DNA of 64,000 nt from Nostoc sp. MS1 (GTDB taxonomy: Bacteria > Cyanobacteriota > Cyanobacteriia > Cyanobacteriales > Nostocaceae): positions 1,240,001-1,304,000 of the forward strand of contig NZ_AP023441.1 in the NCBI RefSeq assembly GCF_019976755.1, in the 5' to 3' direction. Each line of letters begins with the position of its first letter. Position 1 is the stretch's first letter. Below, one piece after another: positions 16,968 to 25,408 of the stretch. The notes below the pieces were generated by a model. It saw only the letters and a program-made list of their open reading frames with translations. It did not search any database and was not told the DNA's origin. Position numbers and translations under genes: made by a program.

Positions 16968-17369
16968 ATGAAACCATTTTTTATCCTAATTATAGCTGGA
17001 GTTGCTGCGATAAGTTACTTTCCCCTAAAGGCGATCGCTCAGGACAAAACTTCACCAGAAAATCCGCAAGAAGCCATCATCGAACGCCATGAGGCTGCGG
17101 CTTTAACGACGGAACCCGTAACCATAAAGAGTCAATGGAATAGTGTCACAGGTCAACCTCAAAACCTCCAAGGCAATTCTATTCCCCTAGAACAGAAAAA
17201 AGGGTGTGAAAGCCTCAGCCCGTTTGATGTACTCAGCAATCCAGAGGCTATGTTTAAGGAATGTGTCAATCCCTCAGATAACCGTTCTGCTGAACGTGTT
17301 GAAACAGTAGAGTATCTAAAAGTTCCTGGGCTTGAGTCTGGTGTGAAGGTCAACGTAACTAAATTTTAA
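16968..17369 (+). CDS. Exported hypothetical protein
   Basis: 133 aa from the ATG at 16968 (TTG at 16953 also in frame). A signal peptide covers residues 1-24, with cleavage likely after LKAIA. The mature part is polar, Glu/Asn/Pro-rich and without recognisable motifs; two Cys (in KGCESL and KECVNPS) could form a disulfide. Its 3' end overlaps the convergent YdcF-like gene by 11 bases. Confidence 0.6.
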   Translation: MKPFFILIIAGVAAISYFPLKAIAQDKTSPENPQEAIIERHEAAALTTEPVTIKSQWNSVTGQPQNLQGNSIPLEQKKGCESLSPFDVLSNPEAMFKECVNPSDNRSAERVETVEYLKVPGLESGVKVNVTKF

Positions 17370-17964
17370 ATATAAGATAAACAAGGTAAAAATAAGTTTC
17401 TCGCATTAAAAATTGCATCTGACTTTGAAAACTGCGATAGCGAGTGGTAGGCGTGGGTGAGGGATAAGCATCTATACCTAAATTTCTGGCCATTAATACG
17501 GCTCGTTTTAAATGTAATGGGTCACTCACAATCAAAAATTTCGTTAGTTCTTGATGAGTTTCTACCACTTCTAGCGCATTCTTAAGATTTTGGTAAGTTG
17601 TTCGAGATTGAGTTTCTATAAAAATATCGGCTGCTGTTACTCTTCTGGTTATGGCATAAGTTTGACCGACAACAGCCTCAGCAGGTTCGTTAACTTCCCC
17701 CACTCCACCCGTAAAAATAATCTTATTTATACTGTAATTTTTATATAAATTAATAGCATGGTTAATACGTTCACGAAAAACAGGTGAGGGTTCTTTCCCC
17801 CAGACGGCTGCACCTAAAACAATTGCCGCATCTGCTTTATTACTGTAGCTATTATTGCCATACCAGTAGATACTTATTGCTGTAGATGAAATAGTAAATA
17901 CTAATACAGAGATGGTGGTTATTAATATCCGAAATAGCCATTTTCTACGAATATTTTTAAGCAT
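17359..17964 (-). CDS. YdcF/SanA-family (DUF218) membrane protein
   Basis: 201 aa from the ATG at 17964 (TTG at 17976 in frame). One N-terminal membrane helix (about residues 8-32) precedes a DUF218 domain: ADAAIVLGAAVWGKEPSPVF, HAINLYKNYSINKIIFTGGV, ESRTTYQ-like TQSRTTYQNLKNALEV, and FLIVSDPLHLKRAVLMARNLG. SanA and YdcF relatives act in envelope integrity; the biochemical activity is not settled. The domain order and length fit the family. The convergent overlap with the upstream plus-strand gene is notable. Confidence 0.82.
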   Translation of the reverse strand: MLKNIRRKWLFRILITTISVLVFTISSTAISIYWYGNNSYSNKADAAIVLGAAVWGKEPSPVFRERINHAINLYKNYSINKIIFTGGVGEVNEPAEAVVGQTYAITRRVTAADIFIETQSRTTYQNLKNALEVVETHQELTKFLIVSDPLHLKRAVLMARNLGIDAYPSPTPTTRYRSFQSQMQFLMRETYFYLVYLIFKI

Positions 17965-18066
17965 AAGTAATCTCAATTTTATTTAATTACAATATGGGTG
18001 AGTAATGGCTGATAGGTAATTATATTGCTATTACCAACCCCCACCCAAATTTATACAAGTGATAAC

Positions 18067-18615
18067 TCACTCATCTCGGCAAAGGTCTTCGGGTAATCTT
18101 TCAATTATTCGTTGAAAGACAGATGGATTATCTAAGCTTTGAGATAATATCAATGCTCCCTGAACCATAATTGCTGCATCTTCCCCCCGTTGCTGGGCAA
18201 GTTTTTGATTTATCCCTGCTTCAACTAGCACATCAGCGATCGCATTAATCCAAGAGTGCATAACTGCTTTAACTTGATCGTGAAACACTTCACGCGCTGA
18301 ACCAAGGGACAGAATGGCAAACATACAGGGTTGCTGTCCGCCTTCGTATAGTTCATTGAGGCGATCGCACATTCGTTGCAACCGCGTCAGTGCATCCCCT
18401 TCACCCTGGAGGGCTGGCAAAATATTTTTAGCTAACCACTGCTCAATATATTCCAGTACTGTCTTTACCATCTCATCTTTACCACCAGGAAAGTGATGGT
18501 AAAGGCTGGCTTTACCTAAACCTGTAGCTTCCGCAATTTTGGACAAGGTAGCACCATCATACCCATACTGCCGAAATAGATGCAAAAGGCAGGGAACATA
18601 AGTTTCTTTAGGCAT
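18067..18615 (-). CDS. TetR-family transcriptional repressor
   Basis: A 182-aa regulator with an N-terminal TetR helix-turn-helix: GYDGATLSKIAEATGLGKAS followed by LYHHFPGGKDEMV, residues about 13-48. The C-terminal ligand domain is of the TetR_C YxaF/LmrA-like kind. It is divergent from the GST and flavoprotein genes. Two operator-like palindromes lie 33-75 bases upstream of its start, so it probably represses itself and the divergent promoter until a ligand (plausibly an electrophile or aromatic compound) binds. Confidence 0.88.
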   Translation of the reverse strand: MPKETYVPCLLHLFRQYGYDGATLSKIAEATGLGKASLYHHFPGGKDEMVKTVLEYIEQWLAKNILPALQGEGDALTRLQRMCDRLNELYEGGQQPCMFAILSLGSAREVFHDQVKAVMHSWINAIADVLVEAGINQKLAQQRGEDAAIMVQGALILSQSLDNPSVFQRIIERLPEDLCRDE

Positions 18616-18638
18616 TTTTATTTTTCATTGATTATCTA

Positions 18639-18667
18639 TTGACATTGTACCAAACGTTCGGTAAAGT
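18639..18667 (+). promoter_or_regulatory. Sigma-70-type promoter with embedded TetR operator
   Basis: TTGACA (18639-18644) and TAAAGT (18662-18667) are spaced by 17 bases on the plus strand, pointing at the GST/flavoprotein genes. The first TetR palindrome fills the spacer, the classical arrangement for steric repression. Confidence 0.6.
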
Positions 18668-18690
18668 ACTTTTATACCGAACGGACGGTA
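18648..18690. promoter_or_regulatory. Pair of TetR operators (TACCG-CGGTA type)
   Basis: Operator 1, TACCAAACGTTCGGTA (18648-18663), pairs 7 of 8 dyad positions. Operator 2, TACCGAACGGACGGTA (18675-18690), pairs 6 of 8. Centres are 27 bases apart. They share TACC, AAC and CGGTA, lie between the TetR gene and its divergent neighbours, and are the obvious binding sites for that regulator. Confidence 0.7.
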
Positions 18691-18708
18691 CATAAAAAGG
18701 TAACACTT

Positions 18709-18879
18709 ATGAATTGTGTTTTTACCCATATCAAGCAGACATTCCTAAATTGGGATGCCTTGTGTGCAATTACCTTACCAACACTAGAGCGTGAATCACT
18801 CCCGACTTACTGCTCATACCAAGTTGCAGTCAAAGATAGTAACTTGGGCTGGGAGTGGGGAGTGGGGAGTAGGGAGTAG
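18709..18879 (+). CDS. Possible small ORF downstream of the TetR operators
   Basis: A 56-codon ORF starts at an ATG with a weak AGG upstream and ends where the GGGAGTA repeat tract supplies a TAG. The first 45 codons (MNCVFTHIKQTFLNWDALC onward) have a protein-like composition; the last ten are repeat-derived. It may be the remnant of a gene cut by repeat insertion, a leader peptide, or chance. I do not recognise it. Confidence 0.25.
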   Translation: MNCVFTHIKQTFLNWDALCAITLPTLERESLPTYCSYQVAVKDSNLGWEWGVGSRE

Positions 18880-18898
18880 GGAATAGGGAGTAGGAATA
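18850..18898. repeat. GGGAGTA/GGGAGTG heptamer tract
   Basis: Six to seven consecutive 7-base units of the GGGAGTG/GGGAGTA type. This is another short tandem repeat class of heterocystous cyanobacteria, here between the TetR operators and the GST gene. Confidence 0.8.
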
Positions 18899-18966
18899 TT
18901 ATGTCTGAACGCAACTTAGTATCATTTTTCACCAACTCGCATTTATCCGAGCTATAGGACTAAATC

Positions 18967-19584
18967 ATGATTAAGCTTTATGGTTACGAACTTTCTGGTA
19001 ATAGCTACAAAGCAAAACTGATGTTGTCGGTGTTGGGTTTAGATTATGAGTGGGTCAAAGTTGATTTGATGGCAGGAGCGCACAAGCAGCCGGACTTTTT
19101 AGCATTAAATCCCTTTGGACAAGTACCACTGTTAGTAGATGGCGATATAGTATTGGCAGATGCTCAAGCCATTCTGGTGTATTTAGCCAGGCAGTATGGT
19201 GGCGAATCATGGTTGCCGTTAGAAGCAGAAGCCATGAGCCGGGTAGTACGTTGGCTCTCCACAACCGCAGGCGAAGTGCGACAAGGGCCGGAATCTGTAC
19301 GGTTATACCATTTATTTAAAGCTACTAGCATTAATTTAGAGCGATCGCTGCAAAAATCCGAGTTCATCTTGACCCAATTAAATAATCATTTAGCTAATCA
19401 AGAATGGTTAGAGTTAGGTCGTCCAACAATCGCTGATATAGCAGTTTTCCCTTACATTGCCCTAGCTGGTGATGGTAAAATTGACCTCAACCCCTATCCC
19501 AACGTACTGACCTGGATTAATCGCGTCAAAAATCTCCCTGGTTTTGTAGGGATGAGTGGTATTGAAACCCCAATTGCGGCTTAG
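18967..19584 (+). CDS. Glutathione S-transferase
   Basis: A 205-aa GST. The N-terminal thioredoxin-like domain spans residues 1-75, with the glutathione-binding FGQVPLLVDGDIVLADAQAI segment and its cis-Pro and Asp/Ala-Gln-Ala variant of the ESxAI motif. The helical C-terminal domain carries PTIADIAVFPYIALA near 160-175, a conserved folding motif. It conjugates glutathione to electrophiles or reduces peroxides. The stop codon is embedded in the Shine-Dalgarno TAGGAGG of the next gene, so the pair is one operon, probably repressed by the divergent TetR protein. Confidence 0.9.
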   Translation: MIKLYGYELSGNSYKAKLMLSVLGLDYEWVKVDLMAGAHKQPDFLALNPFGQVPLLVDGDIVLADAQAILVYLARQYGGESWLPLEAEAMSRVVRWLSTTAGEVRQGPESVRLYHLFKATSINLERSLQKSEFILTQLNNHLANQEWLELGRPTIADIAVFPYIALAGDGKIDLNPYPNVLTWINRVKNLPGFVGMSGIETPIAA

Positions 19585-19592
19585 GAGGCATT

Positions 19593-20198
19593 ATGGTACG
19601 TAAATTCGGCGAAATCGCCTTCACTCCAGAAGTACAAGCCGCCCAGGAAGAACGAGGCTCACGGGAGACTTATGAGCGCTATATTACCAATGGCCCTGCT
19701 AATGATACTGTCACACCCAAGATTGCAGAATTTATTGGTCAACTCGAAGGTTTTTATTTAGGAACAGTCAGTTCTAATGGCTACCCCTACATTCAATTTC
19801 GTGGAGGCCCGCCTGGGTTCCTCAAGGTGTTAGATGAAAATACGTTAGGCTTTGCTGATTTTTTAGGTAATGTGCAGTACATTACTGTTGGGAATCTATC
19901 TGGTAATGATAAAGCCTTTCTATTTTTGATGGATTATCGCCATCGCCGACGCATCAAGATTTGGGGTAGAGCCGAATACATTGAAGGCGAATCTAGTTTA
20001 CTAGAACAAGTGCGAGTTCCCGATTATCCGGCGCAGGTGGAACGGGCAATTATTTTTCATGTCGAAGCTACAAGTGAGAACTGTCCTCAACACATTCCCA
20101 TCCGCTATTCCGAAACAGAAGTTGCAGCTATGTTAGCTCCTTTACAAAATCGAATTGCTGAATTGGAACAGCAGTTACAGCATTTGTCCATAGGTTAA
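19593..20198 (+). CDS. Pyridoxamine 5'-phosphate oxidase-like flavoprotein
   Basis: A 201-aa FMN-binding split-barrel protein of the PPOX group, with FYLGTVSSNGYPYIQFRGGP (about residues 50-69), LGFADFLGNVQYITVGNL, and a DYRHRRRIKIWGRAEYI strand that usually contacts FMN. The C-terminal 35 residues form a short coiled coil (LAPLQNRIAELEQQLQHL). It starts eight bases after the GST stop with a strong AGGAGG. PPOX proteins paired with GST genes are common in detoxification operons. Not a genuine PdxH by length and motifs. Confidence 0.85.
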   Translation: MVRKFGEIAFTPEVQAAQEERGSRETYERYITNGPANDTVTPKIAEFIGQLEGFYLGTVSSNGYPYIQFRGGPPGFLKVLDENTLGFADFLGNVQYITVGNLSGNDKAFLFLMDYRHRRRIKIWGRAEYIEGESSLLEQVRVPDYPAQVERAIIFHVEATSENCPQHIPIRYSETEVAAMLAPLQNRIAELEQQLQHLSIG

Positions 20199-20204
20199 AA
20201 CAAA

Positions 20205-20226
20205 AACCCAGCAAAGATGCTGGGTT
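20205..20226 (+). terminator. Hairpin terminator of the GST-PPOX operon
   Basis: A perfect 9-bp stem, AACCCAGCA (20205-20213) with TGCTGGGTT (20218-20226), and a 4-base loop, seven bases after the stop codon. There is no long U-run, but position and stability fit a terminator. Confidence 0.7.
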
Positions 20227-20278
20227 AGACATTTAAAAATCACATTGTAATTTCTAGATAGTCTCTAAGCAGGTAGTT

Positions 20279-20974
20279 TTACACCATCTTTGATTTGCGC
20301 TTAGTAAGTGACCTAGTACTCAAAGCACCGAAGGCTAGTAAAGCCAACATAGAACTTGGTTCAGGAACATCAGCTAATCGGTAGGTGTGGTTATCGGTTT
20401 CAAATGCACGACCAGTGGATCTCAAAACTATCTTGTCAAAACTTTCGCCTGAACCAGCTAATATGTTAACGAAAACATTGTCTTTGTCGCTAGTCCAGCT
20501 ACCAGTAGCTTGTGCGCCTGGAACATCTGTACCGCTAAATGTTTTCAGTAAAGTACCTTCACTATAGACATCGACAAAATTATATGTGTCTATTGACCCC
20601 CAATAGAAGCCGAAGTAATCAATAGCCTTAGCAAAGGTCAGAGTTACAGAACCAGTTCCGCCTGCAACACTGTCACCTGCTGGAGAAATCGTTAAATATT
20701 TACTATCATCACCAAAAGGTGCAGCATACTCATTTGCTTGACTACCTTGGACAATTCCGTTGGTTGCTGAATAAGTAACAAACCCATTTGGATCGGTTGC
20801 TGTGCCTGAATTAAAGTCAACAACCAAAGATCCTGGAATCGTAGATTTTGAACCTTCTCCAGCAACAGGCGCACTACCGCCTTTTGTGAGGCTAACAGCA
20901 CCAGCAGGGTTAGCACTCATGAACACAACGGCGGTTCCAGCTAAGACTAATGATAGTTTTTGTAAAATAGACAT
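20279..20974 (-). CDS. PEP-CTERM sorting-domain exported protein
   Basis: A 231-aa secreted protein. The signal peptide spans residues 1-27 (cleavage near PAGA-VS). The body is rich in Ser, Gly, Thr and Asp and probably a beta sandwich. The C-terminus is a textbook PEP-CTERM: DVPEPSSMLALLAFGALS followed by TRSLTKRK. Exosortase recognises this tail and fixes or releases the protein at the surface. It lies alone with AT-rich flanks. No exosortase gene is in the window. Confidence 0.85.
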   Translation of the reverse strand: MSILQKLSLVLAGTAVVFMSANPAGAVSLTKGGSAPVAGEGSKSTIPGSLVVDFNSGTATDPNGFVTYSATNGIVQGSQANEYAAPFGDDSKYLTISPAGDSVAGGTGSVTLTFAKAIDYFGFYWGSIDTYNFVDVYSEGTLLKTFSGTDVPGAQATGSWTSDKDNVFVNILAGSGESFDKIVLRSTGRAFETDNHTYRLADVPEPSSMLALLAFGALSTRSLTKRKSKMV

Positions 20975-21167
20975 TGATTTTTTTGAATAACTGTCTTAGT
21001 CACAGGGTGGCACGTTCAACAGTCATTTGTGTAGTGTAAGTACACTTTTTTACTAAAAGTTTTTATTGAATAATCCAAATTTAAAGATGTGGAAAAGCCA
21101 CATATTATAAGCATTTTAACAGAATTATCTTTATATTAGCTCAGTGATTATACTTAAGATTTAATCC

Positions 21168-22193
21168 CTACTCCAGCAAATTCCAGAAATAACCATCAGG
21201 TGCGACAAAAGAGAAACTTTTCTCCCGAAACTCATTTTCAATAATGCTAGTAAACTTCTGCGCTGAACTGGACTTAATGCGATCGCAATATGTTTCCAAG
21301 CCTCGCACGCGGTAAGTGTAAAGCGACATCCCTAAACTACCCGGCTGGGAAAGTTCAAAGCGGGACTCTAACTGTATCGTCTCAGGAAAGCGGATAATAT
21401 AGAGTCTGCCACTACGTGCAGCCATGAAGTCAGATTTGGATGAACGGGGGTCATCAAAGGCGGTAACGATAAACTTTTCCCCTGGTTTAAGGTCAAATAA
21501 ATCTCGTCCGGCTGGTGAAGATTCGTAGCTAGTTTCTACATCATCACGTACACGCAACAAACCCAATACTTCTTCATAGAATTTCAGGCTTTCCTTACTG
21601 TCATCCTGTACAATCATGCCAATATGGGTAAACTGGCTTGTCTTAAAAGCACTAGCTTGGTTAATCTCCCCGTAATACGGTAATGTATAGCCAAACCTTT
21701 GAAATAATACCTGTCGAGTCAAGGGTTGTAGTAGTAGCATCTCCCGCACTCCCACAGCTTGATCGACGAAAGGACGGCTTTTTCTCTCTTTGTTATAAAT
21801 TACTTCCCAATAAGGATAACTATATCTCACCGCCCAGCCGGCAGCTTTGGCATCTTCGGCATGATTGAGGATAGTGAATATATCAGCAGTCAAGGTAGTC
21901 GCCCAACGATTACCCTTAACTTTCATTGATGTTAACCCCAAACCTTGATTTGTGGGATTTTGCCAAACCATCAACCGAATCAAACCATGATCTGCATTTT
22001 GGTGATAGAGACGAATTGATCGCAAAGCTGAGTTTACCCCATACAATTGATATGCTGCGGCTTGGGGTAATTCACCTACTTGACCAATGCGATAGCCAAA
22101 TTGCTCCCAATATTGAATCGCAAAAATGGGATCGGGAACGCCAATACAGACTTCATAGATACCTGCGATTGCTGTTTCATGTCCCTGATTCAT
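21168..22193 (-). CDS. VOC-family (glyoxalase/dioxygenase-fold) protein
   Basis: A 341-aa protein with at least two vicinal-oxygen-chelate modules. The first is near residues 10-140 (EVCIGVPDPIFAIQYWEQFG). The second, near 185-341, starts FTHIGMIVQDDSKESLKFYE and continues EEVLGLLRVRDDVETSYES, closing with SFVAPDGYFWNLLE. VOC proteins include glyoxalase I, extradiol dioxygenases and resistance proteins; the His in FTHIGM and the terminal Glu fit metal ligands. The substrate cannot be inferred. Confidence 0.75.
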   Translation of the reverse strand: MNQGHETAIAGIYEVCIGVPDPIFAIQYWEQFGYRIGQVGELPQAAAYQLYGVNSALRSIRLYHQNADHGLIRLMVWQNPTNQGLGLTSMKVKGNRWATTLTADIFTILNHAEDAKAAGWAVRYSYPYWEVIYNKERKSRPFVDQAVGVREMLLLQPLTRQVLFQRFGYTLPYYGEINQASAFKTSQFTHIGMIVQDDSKESLKFYEEVLGLLRVRDDVETSYESSPAGRDLFDLKPGEKFIVTAFDDPRSSKSDFMAARSGRLYIIRFPETIQLESRFELSQPGSLGMSLYTYRVRGLETYCDRIKSSSAQKFTSIIENEFREKSFSFVAPDGYFWNLLE

Positions 22194-22232
22194 GCCAAAT
22201 GCAAATTGATGTTGCCTAGACTAGTTTACACG

Positions 22233-24452
22233 TTAGGAAATCGATGATGTCTGTATCAAGTTAGAGATGCGATCTAAATCTTGTAAGACAGCCGCAGCCG
22301 ATTGATAGCGATCGCTAAAATGGTAACGCACCATTTTATCTAAAATTACTGCCAGTTCTTCACTTACCGTTGCGTTGTCTCGCCAGATTACATTTCCCGT
22401 TTCCTGGTCTGGTGGCAGTTCTTGGGGTAGTATCCCTGTGAGGGCTTGAATCCCCATCATCCCCACAGCGTAAATATCGCTAGCCAAGCGGGGATGTCCG
22501 GCGAATTGTTCTGGTGGTGCATAGCCTCGCGTACCAATAGCTACTGTCGCCAATTCTGTTCTTTCATCTGTTGGCGGCTGCATCATTTTCACCGCCCCAA
22601 AATCAATTAATACTAAGCGATTATCCGCAGCCGACCTGATAATATTAGTAGGTTTGACATCCCGATGAATTACTAAATGTTCGTGGACAAATGCTAAAAT
22701 TTCTAATACACCTTTGATCATTTCCACAACAAAAGCTTCACTCTGTAAACCCGTTACAGGTGGTAACTCCTCACTCAAAGTGTGTCCAGCAATATATTCT
22801 TCTACTAAATAAAATTCTTCTTCAGCTTCAAAATAAGCAAGTAGCGCTGGGATTTGTGGATGTTTACCCAAAGACTCTAAAATTTCTGCTTCTGTAGTAA
22901 ATAATCGCCGCGCCACTTGCAAAAACCTTGTATCTCGGCGTGCAGGCATTAATTTTTTCACCACACAAGTAGGATTTCCTGGACGTTGAGTATCCTGTGC
23001 TAAATAAGTACGACCAAATCCACCCGCGCCCAACACACTAGAGATACAATAACGACCACCTAATAACAAATCACCAGTCGATTTTTCTGCTTTAGTAATA
23101 GAGGAATTATGGTGGGAATGTTGGTCATAAACTGCCGTAGTATCTGCTGTTGTTGTACTTTCCTTCAAGAGGATGCTTAACTGTTCAATTACCTCCTGTT
23201 GTTTCTCAACTTGCAACATGATCAGCTTAGTTTGCTGCTGAGTGCGGTAAGTAGTGTAAGTCATTACCCCTGCACCACTAATAACTAAACTTAAAGCTGG
23301 GGGAATCAAAGGTATCCATCCAGATTGTAGGAAAAAACCAGCACAAATCAGCACCAAACCAGCTAAGACCGTACATCCAACTACTATAAATAACAACGGA
23401 TGTCGTATTTTCCATCCCAGAACACCACCTACTAATGACCAAACCCAAAGCCAAACTAATTCAGCCCAGTCAGGCCAGTACCAAATTAGGGGTCTTCCAT
23501 CCAATACTGTGCTGAGTAGCTGACTAGCTACCTGTGCGTGGATAAAAATTGAAGGTGTTCTCGTTGGTTGTCCTGGTGCTGCACTGTAGGGTGTATATAA
23601 ACCAGGATGAATACTAGAAGCCGTCGTACCAATCATTACCAAGCGGTCTTTAACCAAGTTAGGGTCAACTTGATTGTTCAAGATTGCTGTGAGAGTAACT
23701 GTTTTAGCTAAATGCTCAGGATGACGGTAGTTGAGTAAGATTTGATAACCCATTGCATCTACACCTTGATAGCTACCAGCATCAGGTGACAGGATGGGAA
23801 AGACTGTTTTACCAAGATAAAACTTATCTTTAGCAAAATCTGGGTGAATCCCCATTTGTTCTAAATAGAAAATAGCTGCTAAAGCTGCAAATGAAAATTG
23901 TGTATTACATTTACTATCATTGGGTTCAGAAAATAATAAAGCACGCCGGACAATTTGGTCTTCTTCAATATCAGAAACTAAATCGTTATAACCAATGTTT
24001 TCTTGAGGGAAATTTTGCGGTGGTGGTATTTCTGACCTACCCATACTACTTGATAAACAAGCAGCAATAATATTACTTTTATTATCTATTCCCGATGCTA
24101 AATTTTTCTGCTCTGGTCGATAAATATTAAGAGCAATGACACGCGCTTGATGAGATTTTAATTTAATTAAAAGTTGATTGATGGTATTATCTGATAAATT
24201 TCCACCCTGTTTTGCTAAATCCTCTTCAGTAATCGTGACTAGCAAAATTCGAGAATCGAGGGATTCTACTGGACGCGATCGCAAAATTTTGTCATAGGCT
24301 TTTAACTCCCAAGACTGCAACCACTTAAGTTCTCTCACCCCCCACACCAAAGCCGTAACACCTAAACTAGTAGCCAAAATTATCCGCCACCAGTTCTTAT
24401 TAAAACCAGTGTCACGATAACTCTTGTCCTTGATGAACGTGGCTTTAGTCAT
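22233..24452 (-). CDS. CHASE2-domain serine/threonine protein kinase
   Basis: A 739-aa membrane receptor kinase. After one N-terminal membrane helix (about residues 24-42), an extracytoplasmic CHASE2 sensor domain runs to about 330 (YDKILRSRP, VMIGTTASSIHPGLYTPY). Two or three membrane helices follow (about 335-400), then a short coiled coil, then a Hanks-type kinase (about 465-735). The kinase has the Gly loop GAGGFGRTYLA, the catalytic loop HRDVKPTN near 590-597, DFGAVK and GYAPPEQF. All core residues are present, so it should be active. Cyanobacteria carry many such kinases; the ligand is unknown. Confidence 0.92.
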   Translation of the reverse strand: MTKATFIKDKSYRDTGFNKNWWRIILATSLGVTALVWGVRELKWLQSWELKAYDKILRSRPVESLDSRILLVTITEEDLAKQGGNLSDNTINQLLIKLKSHQARVIALNIYRPEQKNLASGIDNKSNIIAACLSSSMGRSEIPPPQNFPQENIGYNDLVSDIEEDQIVRRALLFSEPNDSKCNTQFSFAALAAIFYLEQMGIHPDFAKDKFYLGKTVFPILSPDAGSYQGVDAMGYQILLNYRHPEHLAKTVTLTAILNNQVDPNLVKDRLVMIGTTASSIHPGLYTPYSAAPGQPTRTPSIFIHAQVASQLLSTVLDGRPLIWYWPDWAELVWLWVWSLVGGVLGWKIRHPLLFIVVGCTVLAGLVLICAGFFLQSGWIPLIPPALSLVISGAGVMTYTTYRTQQQTKLIMLQVEKQQEVIEQLSILLKESTTTADTTAVYDQHSHHNSSITKAEKSTGDLLLGGRYCISSVLGAGGFGRTYLAQDTQRPGNPTCVVKKLMPARRDTRFLQVARRLFTTEAEILESLGKHPQIPALLAYFEAEEEFYLVEEYIAGHTLSEELPPVTGLQSEAFVVEMIKGVLEILAFVHEHLVIHRDVKPTNIIRSAADNRLVLIDFGAVKMMQPPTDERTELATVAIGTRGYAPPEQFAGHPRLASDIYAVGMMGIQALTGILPQELPPDQETGNVIWRDNATVSEELAVILDKMVRYHFSDRYQSAAAVLQDLDRISNLIQTSSIS

Positions 24453-24488
24453 TTGTTATTAGTCATTAGTCATTAGTCATTAGTCCAT
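24449..24488. repeat. Heptamer repeats upstream of the CHASE2 kinase
   Basis: Consecutive TTAGTCA units directly before the kinase start codon. They are followed to 24575 by pyrimidine-rich TCTCCCTCATCTCCC repeats, another low-complexity type. Confidence 0.75.
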
Positions 24489-24579
24489 AGTTTTCTTTCT
24501 CATCTACCTTGTCTACCTTGTCTCCCCCCTCTCCCTCATCTCCCTCATCTCCCCCTCTTTCTATGTCTCCCCCTACTCC

Positions 24580-24852
24580 CTAAACCTCATCACCCTCATC
24601 AACGGAACTCGCAGCCGTCAAGGGAATTGAACTAGAGGATGGTGAGGGTAAATCTAGCTGTGGTTCTTCAAGTGATGCGTTGATAGTTGTATCCGTGAAG
24701 TAGTAGCCAATAATCTTGTCATAGTTGGAGGCTACAGCCAGAAAAGCTCCACCCAATATATAAATAGGTAATGGCAGAGAAAAGGCTTTTAACCAATCAA
24801 ATAATTCCGCTAAGACAAACAAAAGCAAAAAACAAACAAGCCAGACCCTCAT
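24580..24852 (-). CDS. Small membrane protein
   Basis: A 90-aa protein. Two membrane segments (about residues 3-18 and 28-45) precede a polar, Ser/Pro/Glu-rich C-terminal tail ending SSVDEGDEV. I do not recognise it. It lies upstream of the CHASE2 kinase on the same strand, 127 bases away across a repeat tract, so functional linkage is uncertain. Confidence 0.5.
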   Translation of the reverse strand: MRVWLVCFLLLFVLAELFDWLKAFSLPLPIYILGGAFLAVASNYDKIIGYYFTDTTINASLEEPQLDLPSPSSSSIPLTAASSVDEGDEV

Positions 24853-25096
24853 TTTTCTATCCCCCGTGCAAGCTCATGTTCATAAGGTAAACAGCTTGCA
24901 TCATACTTGATGTCCAATTTAACCACAATTTTCAGGCAATACTAGTTTGGCATATAGTCATTAGTCATTAGTTATTAGCTCTGCTCTACTCCTTCACTCC
25001 CTATTCCCTAATTCTCAGTCTCTCGTCCCAGAGATACAGGTCAGGCGATCGCTTAGTGGTTTAACCTAACACTAGAAACAATTGTAGGATAAAACC

Positions 25097-25261
25097 ATGA
25101 ATCAACAATTAATTGCTATTTTGGTGTTTGCCTTTTTGGTGTTATTTATTTTCTCGCCTTTTGCTGCTCTTGCTGGTTTAATGCTTGTTATGTTATTAGC
25201 TAGTGTATTCTTTTTAATAACTAGTTTATTACGAGTTTTAGTATCAGGTACTAATAACTAG
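25097..25261 (+). CDS. Very small hydrophobic membrane protein
   Basis: A 54-aa ORF starting at the ATG in AAAACCATGAATC. Nearly the whole product is hydrophobic, with two potential membrane helices (about residues 5-22 and 26-47). The segments are LIAILVFAFLVLFIFSPFAA and GLMLVMLLASVFFLI; it ends VSGTNN. The composition is far from random and a clear gap surrounds it, so it is probably real. Function unknown. Confidence 0.5.
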   Translation: MNQQLIAILVFAFLVLFIFSPFAALAGLMLVMLLASVFFLITSLLRVLVSGTNN

Positions 25262-25334
25262 TTCTGAGCTAAATACTAATTGTTAAATTCTCGTTTATAC
25301 TTTATTTCTCTCATCTATATTTATTTATATGAAA

Positions 25335-25395
25335 CCACCCTACTACCTTCATGTTTGGGTAAATAAATTTTAGTTTTAACTAAAAACTAGGGTGG
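25335..25395. terminator. Inverted repeat downstream of the ArsR gene
   Basis: CCACCCT (25335-25341) can pair with AGGGTGG (25389-25395), and an AT-rich TTTTAGTTTTAACTAAAA near-palindrome (25368-25385) lies inside. It starts 14 bases beyond the minus-strand stop, so it may end arsR and the converging small membrane gene. Confidence 0.4.
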
Positions 25396-25408
25396 CTTAC
25401 TGAAATTA

